A DNA stretch of 64,000 nt from Shimia sediminis. GTDB taxonomy: Bacteria; Pseudomonadota; Alphaproteobacteria; Rhodobacterales; Rhodobacteraceae. Shown here piece by piece: positions 1 to 8,611 of this stretch (within the stretch, counting starts at the first letter, position 1; every line of letters starts with the position of its first letter). Where the stretch lies: positions 1-64,000 of the forward strand of contig NZ_RYZK01000008.1 of the NCBI RefSeq assembly GCF_003990645.1, read 5' to 3'. The notes below the pieces were generated by a model. That model was not told the DNA's origin, ran no database searches, and was given only the letters and a program-made list of their open reading frames with translations. Made by a program: the position numbers and the translations under genes.

Positions 1-302
1 ACCTCGATATCCAGCATCGAGTCGCGTTGGGCCTGGGCGAAATTGCGCACCTGTTCCTGGGCGAACTTGATATCGGCCAGTTCGCGGTCGGTCAGCTGGC
101 CGATCAGGTCATCGATCTGGTCCTGTGACAGGCGGAAACTGGCGGGGCTGTAGTTGTCGAACTTCTCGCTGAGGTCGCGCACCGCCGCATCCCCACGGGT
201 TTCGATGTCTTTCAGGGTCGCTTCCACGACGGCGCGGGTCTTGGCGTCGTCTTCGGCGCGATCCGCTTCGGGTTTGCCACGTTTGAGATGTTCGATGGTC
301 AT
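1..302 (-). CDS. Histidinol-dehydrogenase-family protein, N-terminal part (cut by window edge)
   Basis: The gene starts with ATG at 302 on the minus strand, preceded by an AGGA-type ribosome site, and runs off the window. About 100 residues are visible, beginning MTIEHLKRGKPEADRAEDDA. This N-terminus is typical of HisD paralogues outside histidine operons, the group that includes the sulfopropanediol dehydrogenase HpsN, in which an NAD-dependent enzyme oxidises an alcohol to a carboxylate in two steps. The catalytic part lies outside the window, so the substrate cannot be judged. It follows a decayed ABC ATPase gene on the same strand, which suggests a catabolic rather than a biosynthetic role. 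Family assignment is fairly safe; substrate is unknown. Confidence 0.7.
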   Translation of the reverse strand, partial: MTIEHLKRGKPEADRAEDDAKTRAVVEATLKDIETRGDAAVRDLSEKFDNYSPASFRLSQDQIDDLIGQLTDRELADIKFAQEQVRNFAQAQRDSMLDIE

Positions 303-465
303 GTTCCTGATCCTTGGTTGTCGGGGCGGGGAGGGGTTTTCTCGCCGCGGTCAAAGCCGGCCATGGAGCCGGCCAGCACGATTTTCTTCAAAAACACATC
401 GTTCCTCCCTAGAGATTGGGTGCATCTTCGAAAACAGCGCCCGGGTTTGACCCGGAAGGCGGGTT

Positions 466-750
466 TTAGTGTCGGGGGTATCGACCCCCGAGCAGTGCAC
501 CGGATTGCGCACCAAACAGGTGGCAGTGATCCTTGTGGACATGAATGGAGACCCGACCGTCGATCTCGGCGCGGTAACTCTTGTCAGCTTTAAACGAGAC
601 CAGCAATCATCCGCATTGTCGTGGTCTTGTCGCAGCTCGAGGGGGCCAGCAACACAAGGAACTCTTTGTCGGCATCGTCAGATCGAAGTTATCGACCCCA
701 ACAAACGATCCTCAACGTTTCCCAATGTTGCGCAGTTGTATCTCGGCCAT
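466..750 (-). pseudogene. Decayed MalK/UgpC-type ABC transporter ATPase
   Basis: Reading the minus strand from ATG at 750 (ribosome site GGGAGG just upstream) gives MAEIQLRNIGKR, a TGA stop, then GSFVGVDNFDLT. After a one-base shift comes ADKEFLVLLAPSSCDKTTTM and RMIAGLV. This is the start of a sugar-importer ATPase whose Walker A should read GPSGCGKT but reads APSSCDKT. The frame then jumps to a tail ending HCHLFGAQSGALL, which matches the last residues of the regulatory TOBE domain. The central part, roughly two thirds of the gene, is missing. The neighbouring importer at 2957-6143 has no ATPase of its own, so this is probably the relic of its partner. Clearly non-functional. Confidence 0.8.
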
Positions 751-774
751 GTTTCCTCCCAATGGAATTAGTAT

Positions 775-786
775 GCATACGTTTGC
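775..786. promoter_or_regulatory. Putative LacI-family operator, copy 1
   Basis: GCATACGTTTGC differs by one base from the perfect palindrome GCATACGTATGC at 7400-7411. It sits between the start of the decayed ATPase (750, minus) and the start of the decayed SnoaL-like gene (916, plus), so it would have served both divergent promoters. LacI-type regulators commonly bind short palindromes with a central CG. The pairing with the LacI gene at 1464-2489 is inference. Confidence 0.55.
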
Positions 787-915
787 AAAAAACAATATTT
801 GAGGATTGCCGTCTCTGGCAAGACATTTTTGCATGCGGATGCAATTTTGAACTGATAGCAGTGATTCAAAATCTGGTTTCGCCTTGGTAAGTTACTGGAA
901 AATGACGGTAAAACG

Positions 916-1455
916 ATGAGTGATAGCAAGGAAAAAACCCTGGTGCGTTGGTCTTAGGCCACCTTGAGCGGCGCCGGAGTCGACGGTATCCCTGCGGTCA
1001 TGGAGGAATTCTGCGACTCGGGCCAGAATTGGAAGGGGTATCATCTGTTCAACGAAGTCACCGGCACTGAGGCTGTGGCCTCGGCTTTCTGGCAACCTAT
1101 GCGGCACAGACTGACCCAAATGCAGCAACGTCTGAACGCGGTGCATTATCCGTGGCTGATGCAGGCCGTGGCGGTGCGGCTCTTTGGGGATCCGGCACCG
1201 ATCCAGCGCGATTTCCTGCTAGATGATGTCCGTGGGTTGCCGGCGACCCAGGGGCTCGCCAGTTTGGCTCACATTCAGGTGGAGGCGGAAGATGGCTATG
1301 CCGAGGCCCAACTGGACCGGACCACTTCAGTGGGGCTGATCAGGGATGTCCACTCCATCAGAACCCAACGCGCAGCACAATGGAGCCAATCGGATGAGCC
1401 AAATACGATCTTTGCTCGGGCCGCCTTTGGTTCCACCAACCCTGACGGCGGATAG
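916..1455 (+). pseudogene. Decayed SnoaL-like gene with in-frame TAG
   Basis: Translation from ATG 916 gives MSDSKEKTLVRWS, a TAG at 955-957, then continues in the same frame. The stretch up to about 1130 (WKGYHLFNEVTGTEAVASAF and WQPMRHRL) aligns with residues 40-75 of the intact SnoaL-like protein at 7576-8595, which reads WRGSHPFNELHGSQSVSHLF. Beyond 1135 the frame stays open to 1455 with GC-rich third positions, but the sequence no longer resembles that protein and I do not recognise it. It may be a piece of another gene joined by deletion. It lies downstream of a LacI-type operator, mirroring the live operon. Confidence 0.7.
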
Positions 1456-1463
1456 AGAGCACT

Positions 1464-2489
1464 TCAGTTACGCAGTTTCACTGACCCTCTTTCGACAAGT
1501 CTGGGTGCCAACGAGATATTCTCAACCTCGCCAACACCGCCATTGATCATGGAATTCATGAGCCGGACGGAACCTGCGACCAATTGATTGATCGGCTGCC
1601 GGACAGTTGTAAGTGAAAACTCAGGTAAGGCCGCAATAGGTGTGTCATCAAACCCAATCACGGAGACATCACCGGGTATCTCTAGTCCGTAGCTTTGGCG
1701 CAAGGTGCTCATCACTTCAATCGCCATATAGTCATTGGCCACAAAGAGTGCGTCGGGGCGCGCGCTGGGATCTGCAAACATCTCCAACGCCGCCGTTTTT
1801 GCCATCTCGAGATTGAAATGGCCAATCTCATGCGAGTAGAGCTCTAATTGCCTATCACGAAGTTCCGCTTCAAAGCCAAACTGTCGATCTCTGCTGGTGG
1901 AGGACATTTGCCACCCTGACAGGAGAGAAATTCTCTTGTGGCCCGTCTCTACCAAATGCCGCGCCGCGATGCGTCCGCCTGCAACGTTGTCAGTTGTTAC
2001 ACTTGATATGCCGTCATGGTCTTGGAAACGATTGAACATTACAATCGGAATGTCGTGTTCTACACAAAATGCACACAAGTCAGAAGACAGTTCCACCGAT
2101 GCTGTTATTATCCCATCCACTTGATACTCCAGCAGGTTAGACACAGCTTTTGCTTCGCCCTCGTCGGTGCTGGGCATCATGAAGACCAAAGCGTGGAAGC
2201 CTAACTTCTGTAGTTCGATGCACAGCTTTTCCAATGCCAGAGCATAGAATTGATTGTCCAAGTAGCTGAACAGCAATGCAACGATGTTTGACCTTTGCGA
2301 AACCAAAGACCGGGCAATCGCGTTTGGGCGATACCCCAATTCATCAGCGGCCTGAAGTATCTTCTTCTTGGCATCGGCCGACACACCTGACTGTGTGGGA
2401 ACACGTGAAAAGGCACGGCTGACAGCGGACTGGGAAACGCCCGCGTGCCGCGCGACATCAATGGATGTAACTTTCGATCTTTTTGCCAA
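1464..2489 (-). CDS. LacI-family transcriptional regulator
   Basis: 341 residues. The N-terminal helix-turn-helix with hinge (residues about 9-60; TSIDVARHAGVSQSAVSRAF) is followed by a periplasmic-binding-protein-like sensor domain (about 63-335), the standard LacI/PurR build. It is the last gene of the minus-strand run from 7375, 26 bases after a SnoaL-like gene, and probably represses that operon in the absence of the imported substrate or a derivative. Three near-identical palindromes (775, 7400, 7551) sit at the promoter-like gaps of the same cluster and fit a dimeric LacI site. Effector unknown; the transporter type suggests a sugar-like molecule. Confidence 0.9.
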   Translation of the reverse strand: MAKRSKVTSIDVARHAGVSQSAVSRAFSRVPTQSGVSADAKKKILQAADELGYRPNAIARSLVSQRSNIVALLFSYLDNQFYALALEKLCIELQKLGFHALVFMMPSTDEGEAKAVSNLLEYQVDGIITASVELSSDLCAFCVEHDIPIVMFNRFQDHDGISSVTTDNVAGGRIAARHLVETGHKRISLLSGWQMSSTSRDRQFGFEAELRDRQLELYSHEIGHFNLEMAKTAALEMFADPSARPDALFVANDYMAIEVMSTLRQSYGLEIPGDVSVIGFDDTPIAALPEFSLTTVRQPINQLVAGSVRLMNSMINGGVGEVENISLAPRLVERGSVKLRN

Positions 2490-2515
2490 TAGCCTGTCCG
2501 CCTTGTGCGTTCAAA

Positions 2516-2953
2516 TTACCTTTGGGTGATTACGTCCATCAGATCAACACCCAACTGTTTGAATGTGTCGACGTGATCAACCATGACCCAATTCTCTTTT
2601 AACTTGCCGTCGACCACCGACCAGAAATCAGAAAAACGCATCTTAACGGGTAATCCAGTCGGGGCGAGGCCAAGGTATTCGCCATGTTGATGGCCAGTGA
2701 GGTAGCCAGTGCCTGCTATCCATTTCTCGTCCGCAAACTCGATGTCATGGCTAACGTGATAATCTGGGAAGGCCTTGTAGAAATCCGCGAGAACTTCGTA
2801 CTTGAAGCGATCGCGCCCGTGAACATCGCCAAAACCGGGGGGGCCATGCCAGATCATGTCTTCGTGCCAGTATTGATCATGGGCCTCCAGATCCTGCGCG
2901 TTCAATGCAACATACATATTTTGGATCAGGGTGAGGTTCGAAGCGATTGACAT
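2516..2953 (-). CDS. SnoaL-like (NTF2-fold) protein, single domain
   Basis: 145 residues, one SnoaL/NTF2-like domain, the alpha+beta barrel used by polyketide cyclases, epoxide hydrolases and ketosteroid isomerases. Motifs shared with its larger neighbours are IWHGPPGFGDVHGRDRF near the middle of the N-terminal half and ENWVMVDHVDTFKQLGVDL near the C-terminus. No signal peptide, so cytoplasmic. It begins 3 bases after the permease gene at 2957-3796, is followed by the LacI gene, and is thus part of the importer operon. Probably it acts on the imported compound or a breakdown product (isomerisation, hydration or ring closure), but no reaction can be assigned. Confidence 0.8.
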   Translation of the reverse strand: MSIASNLTLIQNMYVALNAQDLEAHDQYWHEDMIWHGPPGFGDVHGRDRFKYEVLADFYKAFPDYHVSHDIEFADEKWIAGTGYLTGHQHGEYLGLAPTGLPVKMRFSDFWSVVDGKLKENWVMVDHVDTFKQLGVDLMDVITQR

Positions 2954-2956
2954 GGG

Positions 2957-3796
2957 TTATCCTTTCACAGCGCCGGCGGTCATACCGGAGACAATTTGTT
3001 TTTGGAAAACGAACACCAAAATGATGATCGGAATGGTGATTGATACGGCACCCGCGATGCCGTGCATCAGGCGAGCAAGGCTTTGGTTTTGCCCCATATA
3101 ACTGCCCAATGCGGCGGTCATCGTGGACATGTCGCCATTCATAAGTTGGCTGGAAATCAGGAAGTCATTGTAAGCCAAAAGAAAGCAGAACAACCCGGCG
3201 GTCACGATTCCTGGCCACATCACTGGCACGATTACCCTGAAGAAGGCTTGCCAGCGCGTGCACCCGTCAACCAGCGCGGCTTCGTCCAGCTCTTCGGGGA
3301 TGTTCATGAAAAACGCCCGTAACATCCAGATGGCAAACGGTTGGTTGATCGCCACCAGCACAATGATCAGGGTTTCATACCGGCTCCAGATTCCAAGCTC
3401 AAAGAACGCCGGTCTGTAGGCGGTAAGCAATACGACGTGCGGCATCGCGCGAAACACCATGGCTGCGATTAGCAGCCAGAACCCGATCGAGCCGCGATAG
3501 CGGGACAAGGCATAGGCCGCGAGGCAGGCCATCGTCAGCGAAACAACAACGGTAACCGCCGTCACAATTGTTGTGTTCAAAGCATATCGCCAAAACCCGT
3601 CTTCGACCCATATGTAGCGGAAGTTCTCAAATGTGACGGGTGCAAACAGTTTTGGCGGGGTTGAAAACGCATCTACAGGTACGCGCAGCGAGATGAGGAA
3701 CATCCAGAAAAATGGCAGCAACGCCACAAGGAACCAGAACCACAGACCAAGGTTGATAATTGAATGGGTGACGATATTGAGGTTTGCCGGTTTCAT
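2957..3796 (-). CDS. ABC sugar-type importer permease (MalG-like)
   Basis: 279 residues with six predicted membrane segments and the cytoplasmic EAA loop (IPEELDEAALVDGCTRWQAF) that contacts the ATPase, as in MalG/UgpE inner-membrane subunits of carbohydrate importers. Its ATG overlaps the end of the upstream permease by 4 bases, a sign of translational coupling. Works with the permease at 3793-4842 and the binding protein at 4914-6143. No intact ATPase is encoded in this operon; the only relic is the broken one at 466-750, so a shared ATPase from elsewhere must be assumed if the importer is active. Confidence 0.9.
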   Translation of the reverse strand: MKPANLNIVTHSIINLGLWFWFLVALLPFFWMFLISLRVPVDAFSTPPKLFAPVTFENFRYIWVEDGFWRYALNTTIVTAVTVVVSLTMACLAAYALSRYRGSIGFWLLIAAMVFRAMPHVVLLTAYRPAFFELGIWSRYETLIIVLVAINQPFAIWMLRAFFMNIPEELDEAALVDGCTRWQAFFRVIVPVMWPGIVTAGLFCFLLAYNDFLISSQLMNGDMSTMTAALGSYMGQNQSLARLMHGIAGAVSITIPIIILVFVFQKQIVSGMTAGAVKG

Positions 3797-4842
3797 TTCC
3801 CTGCTTTCTGATCTTTGAAGGTCCTGATCATGATGGGGATCAGCAGGACGACGACGCCAAGAACTGTCAAAATCGCGTATGCTGACGCCTTGTGAATGTT
3901 GTCCTCAAACACCAGCGTGTAATACGTCAGATATTGCACCGAGTTGGCAAATACGCGGGATCCGAAGACGAGGATCGGTTCGAACACCCGATAGCTGTCC
4001 ATGATGTGGATTAACGCAATTACCGAGAAGAGCGGCGTGAGGTGCGGAATGACAATGTATCGAACACGCTGCCAAGGCGATGCACCGTCTACAATTGCGG
4101 CTTCGATTGGTTCCTCGGGGACAGTTTGCAGGCCCGCATACAGAATGATGAACGCAAATGGCGCTGCATACCATACGCCATACGCCACGATGACAGCCCG
4201 GATAGTGAACTGGTCAGCAAGGAAATAGAACTTTCCGATGCCCATGGCTTCGAGGCTGGCCGCAATGACCCCCCCGTCTACAAAAAGCCAGTAGACCGCC
4301 AAGGAAGAAACAACGGGTGTTACAATCATCGGGAGCAAAGTGACAAAGACAACCGGACCTCGAAGCCGTTCGGTCAATCGGTTGGTTGCCAGTGCAAGGC
4401 CAAATCCCAGAATTATGATGATGGGTGTTGTGAGGAATGTGTAGATCAGCGTGAACTCCAGGGCAGACCAGAAATCCACATCCCGAATTTCGTCAAACAG
4501 CGCTCTGATAAAGGATCGCGTTGAATTAATGTTCTGATCTGCATTGAATGCGGAACTCAGCCCCTCGGTATCAATCGCATTCTTAAGGTTCTGTGTTCCG
4601 ACGTATTCCCAAACTTGAATAGGGTTTCCAGCATCGTCCATCACCGGTTGTGGAACGTTGCGGATGACTTCGCGGGTCATGCCACCAAATAGCGGCACCT
4701 CTGTCTTTACCTCTTTGATCTCCATCTGGGTGTAGGATTGATACAGCGCCAGGTAGACAATCGCGACCAGTGGCAATGCGATCAAGATCAGCATCGACAT
4801 GACAGAGGGTGCCACAAATGAGATGAAGGTTGATCGTTTCAT
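3793..4842 (-). CDS. ABC sugar-type importer permease (MalF-like)
   Basis: 349 residues. One membrane helix at about 12-34, then a polar insertion of roughly 75 residues (about 38-115, probably periplasmic), then five further helices. The EAA loop lies at about 243-262 (PEEPIEAAIVDGASPWQRV). This is the larger of the two permeases, like MalF/UgpA. The periplasmic insertion between helices one and two is longer than in many relatives and could help dock the binding protein. Second gene after the binding-protein gene; overlaps the next permease by 4 bases. Confidence 0.9.
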   Translation of the reverse strand: MKRSTFISFVAPSVMSMLILIALPLVAIVYLALYQSYTQMEIKEVKTEVPLFGGMTREVIRNVPQPVMDDAGNPIQVWEYVGTQNLKNAIDTEGLSSAFNADQNINSTRSFIRALFDEIRDVDFWSALEFTLIYTFLTTPIIIILGFGLALATNRLTERLRGPVVFVTLLPMIVTPVVSSLAVYWLFVDGGVIAASLEAMGIGKFYFLADQFTIRAVIVAYGVWYAAPFAFIILYAGLQTVPEEPIEAAIVDGASPWQRVRYIVIPHLTPLFSVIALIHIMDSYRVFEPILVFGSRVFANSVQYLTYYTLVFEDNIHKASAYAILTVLGVVVLLIPIMIRTFKDQKAGK

Positions 4843-4866
4843 ATCACTATCCTGAGAAGTTGGGGC

Positions 4867-4901
4867 GGTGCCAGCCGGCAGTTTTTCGAAGGGCTGGCAC
4901 C
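4867..4901 (-). other. Stem-loop between binding-protein and permease genes
   Basis: GGTGCCAGCC and GGCTGGCACC form a perfect 10-base-pair stem around a 15-base loop. It lies between the end of the binding-protein gene (4914) and the start of the permease (4842) on the transcribed strand. Such stems after binding-protein genes commonly stabilise the upstream transcript or reduce read-through, giving more binding protein than permease. The role here is inferred from position. Confidence 0.65.
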
Positions 4902-4913
4902 TGGGAGAAGGCC

Positions 4914-6143
4914 TTACTTGAGCAGGCCTTGTTCTTGCGCTGCAGAACGATACGCTTTTGTAGCATCTGCCAGCGACTCTTCGGCGCTTTCTTTGCCAAC
5001 AATGAAATCAGCGATGTTTTCACCCAAAGCACCGTGCGCCAGCGAGGCTTGCGGGTTCATCGGGTAGGGAGGTGCGCCATTCACAACCGTATCGGTAATG
5101 GCGGAAGTGTATTCACCTGGTTCATAGGCAGAGCGGATCCAGAGTGTAATGTCATTATTTGCTTTTACTGTCTCTTCACGCATCGCGTGCATCAACACCT
5201 GGAATGTTAGGTCTGGATCACCGTCAAGGTTTTTCGGAATCACATAACCATCCCACCAGAATGTAGAGGCAGGTGCACCGCCAGCTGTCATCGCAGGTGC
5301 AGCGGCAAAACCAACTTTGCCAACAACTGTGCTTTCTTTCTCGTCATCCATCGCAGAGGCCTCGTTACCCCAGAGGATGGCCATCGCCACGTCACCTTGT
5401 TGCAGCTGGCGTTTCACATCGCCGAAATCCATGGACATCGCGTTAGGTGACATGAGCTTATAAAGTTCACCCATCATTTTTAAGGCTTCGATGGCTTCGG
5501 GCGTCTCAAATGTGGAGTCTGAGGTCGCTGGGTCAAACAATGTCCCACCATTGGCCAGCAACAAATTGACGTATTCATTCGCAAGCTCCCAGCTGTTGCC
5601 AAATGCGGCACCGTATGGGTGTTCGATGCCGGCAGCTTTCAGCTTTTCGCCTGCGTCCAGCAGTTCATCCCATGTGGACGGAACCGCAACGCCGTGTTCT
5701 TCAAAGATGTCCTTACGGAAAAACAGATGCTGAGCGTTCACCATGAAGGCAATTGCGGCAACTTCATCACCGAACTTGATCAACATACCGTCTTCGATGT
5801 TGTACTCGTCGCGGTACTTTTCAACCAGATCGTTGAGGGGTCTCAATTGTCCCTTTGCTTGAAGCAAAGTGATAGAGCTGTTTGCGACAGCGGCTGCATC
5901 AAATGGTGACGTTGCCGCGGCAAATGCTTTGTTGGTTTCTTCTTTGTGATCCGTCGTTAGCTTGGTGTCGATGATGAGATTATCATTGCCACAGTTCTTC
6001 ATTTCGTTTGACAGCACTTCCAATGCTTCAAAGAAATTGGAAATGACGTTTACTTCACCTGTTCCCTCGATAGAGCATTCAGCGGCAGCGCCGAGAGGCG
6101 CCAGTGTCAGCGCGGTAGCCATTAAGATTTGTTTGATTTTCAT
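4914..6143 (-). CDS. ABC importer extracellular substrate-binding protein (family 1)
   Basis: 409 residues. A cleavable signal peptide (MKIKQILMATALTLAPLGAA) directs it to the periplasm. The mature protein has the two-lobe fold of MalE/UgpB-type carbohydrate binding proteins; the stretch STWDELLDAGEKLKAAG and the later QQGDVAMAILWGNEASAM and WWDGYVIPKN segments are typical. First importer component in the operon, after the SnoaL-like gene at 6176-7375. The ligand cannot be read from the sequence. The association with several SnoaL-like proteins, rather than glycosidases, argues against a plain sugar. Confidence 0.88.
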   Translation of the reverse strand: MKIKQILMATALTLAPLGAAAECSIEGTGEVNVISNFFEALEVLSNEMKNCGNDNLIIDTKLTTDHKEETNKAFAAATSPFDAAAVANSSITLLQAKGQLRPLNDLVEKYRDEYNIEDGMLIKFGDEVAAIAFMVNAQHLFFRKDIFEEHGVAVPSTWDELLDAGEKLKAAGIEHPYGAAFGNSWELANEYVNLLLANGGTLFDPATSDSTFETPEAIEALKMMGELYKLMSPNAMSMDFGDVKRQLQQGDVAMAILWGNEASAMDDEKESTVVGKVGFAAAPAMTAGGAPASTFWWDGYVIPKNLDGDPDLTFQVLMHAMREETVKANNDITLWIRSAYEPGEYTSAITDTVVNGAPPYPMNPQASLAHGALGENIADFIVGKESAEESLADATKAYRSAAQEQGLLK

Positions 6144-6175
6144 GTCTTTCTCCCTGTTGAGGCTTCTTTGAGTTA

Positions 6176-7375
6176 TTAATCACCTAGAATCTGCATCAGA
6201 ATTCCGAACTCATTGAAAACAGTCCATTCTTTCTGGACTTTGTTGTCGTGGATATGCCATTGGGTGATGCCCCAAATGTGCGCTTCTTTGCCGGTGGGCT
6301 CTCCATATGGCCCATTCCCGCGATGGGCGCCGACCCCGCCCCAACGAACTGAAACAAGATAGCCGTCTTTTGCGTTACCCATCCAGTAGATGTCATCGAC
6401 CGACACCTTGATGTTGGGGAACATCGCGATCATCGACATGATATGTGACCGCATTTGGCCAACACCGCGGTAAACACGACTGGTTGATCCTTCGAAAACA
6501 ATATCTGGCGAATAGACCGCATCCATTGCCGCAAAGTTTCGACGGTTCCACATATTCTCAAAAGCTGCGTGTACGAACTCTCGTACGTTGCCATCCACCA
6601 CATCCGGAATGGCCTGCCGCTCTGGAAAGGCCTGGCCTGGCAAGCGGGCCGGATCACTTGCCGCGAAATTGGGCGCAAACGGGCCTTGAACACGCTGCTC
6701 TGCCGCGCGCTTTGCGGTATCGCGCACATCGTATCCCATCTGCTGTATCAAAGCTGCAGTGTCATACGCCACATGTTCGTCATAGATTTCGTTTTCACGA
6801 GCCACACAATTAGCGATACAGAACAACCGCAGTGGTTTGTTTGTTGGCGGGCCGAAGCGGGAAAATCCAGTGTTTGTCCCGAGGATCATTGTCCGGTGAG
6901 ACGTGTGAAAGCTGACCTCGTCATTGCCAGCCCAAATCACTTCATCGGCGACCAGACGAACGTCAGGAATAGCGTTGTTGGTATGCACGGTGTCTGCGAC
7001 GATCTTATCGCGCCCATATTGCAGGCCCACATCATCCCACACACGGCAATCATGGCTATAGGTGTCGTAGATATAGCCGATGTCCTTTTCCTCCCAAATC
7101 TGGTGGGTGATACGGACTATGTAGTCAACGATGTTTTTGAACTTTGGTTCAAACCCACGCATGGAATGTGTGGCGAGATGCTCGGGTTCTTTGGCCAAGA
7201 ATTCCCGCGTGCCGCCTCTGCGATACTCTTCCAACGAAATGGAAAAGTCAGGAGGCATGTGCGTGTCTTCCAGAGGGCTGAACCTGATATGGGTTCCTGA
7301 TGACTCAGTGTGGCGGCCCGACTTTTTGGGGTGATCGGTAACCGGTTTTGGCACAACTTCGTTTTTCTGGGTCAC
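6176..7375 (-). CDS. Two-domain SnoaL-like (NTF2-fold) protein
   Basis: 399 residues, GTG start at 7375 chosen because an AGAGA-type site precedes it and the frame closes upstream. After a polar leader of about 60 residues there are two SnoaL/NTF2-like domains, roughly 70-215 and 255-395. The second contains MDAVYSPDIVFEGSTSRVYR and ends KEWTVFNEFGILMQ. It differs from the other SnoaL proteins here in its leader and lacks their shared C-terminal LGVDL motif. It is the first gene of the minus-strand operon behind the operator at 7400-7411. No signal peptide. Possibly an enzyme acting on the imported compound; function unassigned. Confidence 0.75.
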   Translation of the reverse strand: MTQKNEVVPKPVTDHPKKSGRHTESSGTHIRFSPLEDTHMPPDFSISLEEYRRGGTREFLAKEPEHLATHSMRGFEPKFKNIVDYIVRITHQIWEEKDIGYIYDTYSHDCRVWDDVGLQYGRDKIVADTVHTNNAIPDVRLVADEVIWAGNDEVSFHTSHRTMILGTNTGFSRFGPPTNKPLRLFCIANCVARENEIYDEHVAYDTAALIQQMGYDVRDTAKRAAEQRVQGPFAPNFAASDPARLPGQAFPERQAIPDVVDGNVREFVHAAFENMWNRRNFAAMDAVYSPDIVFEGSTSRVYRGVGQMRSHIMSMIAMFPNIKVSVDDIYWMGNAKDGYLVSVRWGGVGAHRGNGPYGEPTGKEAHIWGITQWHIHDNKVQKEWTVFNEFGILMQILGD

Positions 7376-7399
7376 AGCAGTCTCTTTCGTAAGTTAATC

Positions 7400-7411
7400 G
7401 CATACGTATGC
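7400..7411. promoter_or_regulatory. Putative LacI-family operator, copy 2
   Basis: GCATACGTATGC is a perfect 12-base palindrome with a central CG step, 25 bases upstream of the minus-strand operon start at 7375. It matches copy 1 (775) in 11 of 12 bases and copy 3 (7551) in 11 of 12. Position over or near the promoter suits repression by the LacI protein encoded at the end of the same operon. Confidence 0.65.
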
Positions 7412-7550
7412 TTAAAAGTTAGAATGGTTCTGGTCAAGTGAAAATTTGAACAGATGAAAAATGCATAATAAAATAGGCGAATCCTTGAGTGAGCTCAGTC
7501 TTTCTGTCAATTTACCTATTGACGAAGCCGCTCAATCGCGAAAAATGTGC

Positions 7551-7562
7551 GCATACATATGC
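7551..7562. promoter_or_regulatory. Putative LacI-family operator, copy 3
   Basis: GCATACATATGC, one base away from the perfect palindrome at 7400, ends immediately before the ribosome site (GAGAGGAG) of the plus-strand gene at 7576. Its place this close to the start codon suggests repression by road-block or by loop formation with the site 151 bases away. Confidence 0.55.
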
Positions 7563-7575
7563 GAGAGGAGTCGCC

Positions 7576-8595
7576 ATGACTGATCTACAAGACGCGAAAG
7601 CCTTGGTTGTTGAATTTTATAAGGATCTGGACGCGGCTTCCCCTGAAGAAGTGGCTCAAGTTCTGCAGCGATACACCACATCCGATTATCGTTGGCGTGG
7701 TTCGCACCCATTCAATGAACTGCACGGATCGCAGTCTGTAAGCCATCTGTTTTGGGAGCCCTTCAAGGAGGCCTTTGAGCCCATCCAGAGGCGCGAGAAT
7801 ATCTTTTTCGCCAGCCCGAACCGGCTTGATGGTGAGACGACAACTTGGGTTTGTTCAATGGGTCATTTGCTGGGCCACTTTCATAGCCCTTGGATTGGGA
7901 TTGCACCCCATCACAAGATGGCATTTCTGCGCTATTGCGAATTTCACCGTGTAGAAGACGGCAAGATTCAGGAATCTGCACTTCATATCGACATCATGGG
8001 GATCCTTTTGCAAGTTGGCAGTCGGGTCATCCCCGAGGCGACTGGCTTTGTCACCATAACCCCTGGTCCGCAAACGCAGGATGGCCTGTTGCTGACGGAA
8101 CAGGCACCCGTCGAAGGCAAGGCGACCCTTGATCTGATAGAACGGATGATCCACCGTCTTATCGACACTGGTGTCAAAACCACAATCGAAGACCTCAAGC
8201 TGGATTGGCGTGATGACATGCTGTGGTGGGGGCCTGCCGGAATTGGCGCGTCTTACACCCAACAAGGATATCTGAAAGGGCATACCCGCCCCTTTGAGGA
8301 TGGCCTCGAATTCATTCGTCATAATGGCCATATCGTGCGGTTGGGCGAGGGAAATTATGGTGGCTTTTTTGGATACCCAAGTTTGACTATGCGGGCAACT
8401 GGCGGCTACATGGGGCTGACTTCTGACGGGGACAAGCTAGCGGATATGAGGATCGTCGACCTCTATCGTAGGGATGGGGACAGGCTGGCCGAAAACTGGA
8501 TTTTTATCGACCATCTTTGGTTTCTTAAACAGCTAGGTGTTGATCTGCTTGATCGACACATCAAATTGTCTGCGCCGGTTGAGGCCTTCAATTAG
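7576..8595 (+). CDS. Two-domain SnoaL-like (NTF2-fold) protein
   Basis: 339 residues from ATG 7576, which has a strong GAGAGGAG site; a start at 7489 is also open but would run through the operator. Two SnoaL-like domains: about 5-160 (WRGSHPFNELHGSQSVSHLF) and about 185-330 (MLWWGPAGIGASYTQQGYL, ending ENWIFIDHLWFLKQLGVDLL). The second domain matches the single-domain protein at 2516-2953 and the second domain at 8612-9655. Divergent from the importer operon across a 200-base gap with two operators, so probably co-regulated. Cytoplasmic; reaction unknown. Confidence 0.8.
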   Translation: MTDLQDAKALVVEFYKDLDAASPEEVAQVLQRYTTSDYRWRGSHPFNELHGSQSVSHLFWEPFKEAFEPIQRRENIFFASPNRLDGETTTWVCSMGHLLGHFHSPWIGIAPHHKMAFLRYCEFHRVEDGKIQESALHIDIMGILLQVGSRVIPEATGFVTITPGPQTQDGLLLTEQAPVEGKATLDLIERMIHRLIDTGVKTTIEDLKLDWRDDMLWWGPAGIGASYTQQGYLKGHTRPFEDGLEFIRHNGHIVRLGEGNYGGFFGYPSLTMRATGGYMGLTSDGDKLADMRIVDLYRRDGDRLAENWIFIDHLWFLKQLGVDLLDRHIKLSAPVEAFN

Positions 8596-8611
8596 AGTGG
8601 AGGTTCACGAG

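Noticed and set aside
6569-7300. Long plus-strand open frame opposite the SnoaL-like gene
   Set aside because: It lies wholly opposite 6176-7375, has no ribosome site and shows no protein-like motif. It is a shadow of the real gene.
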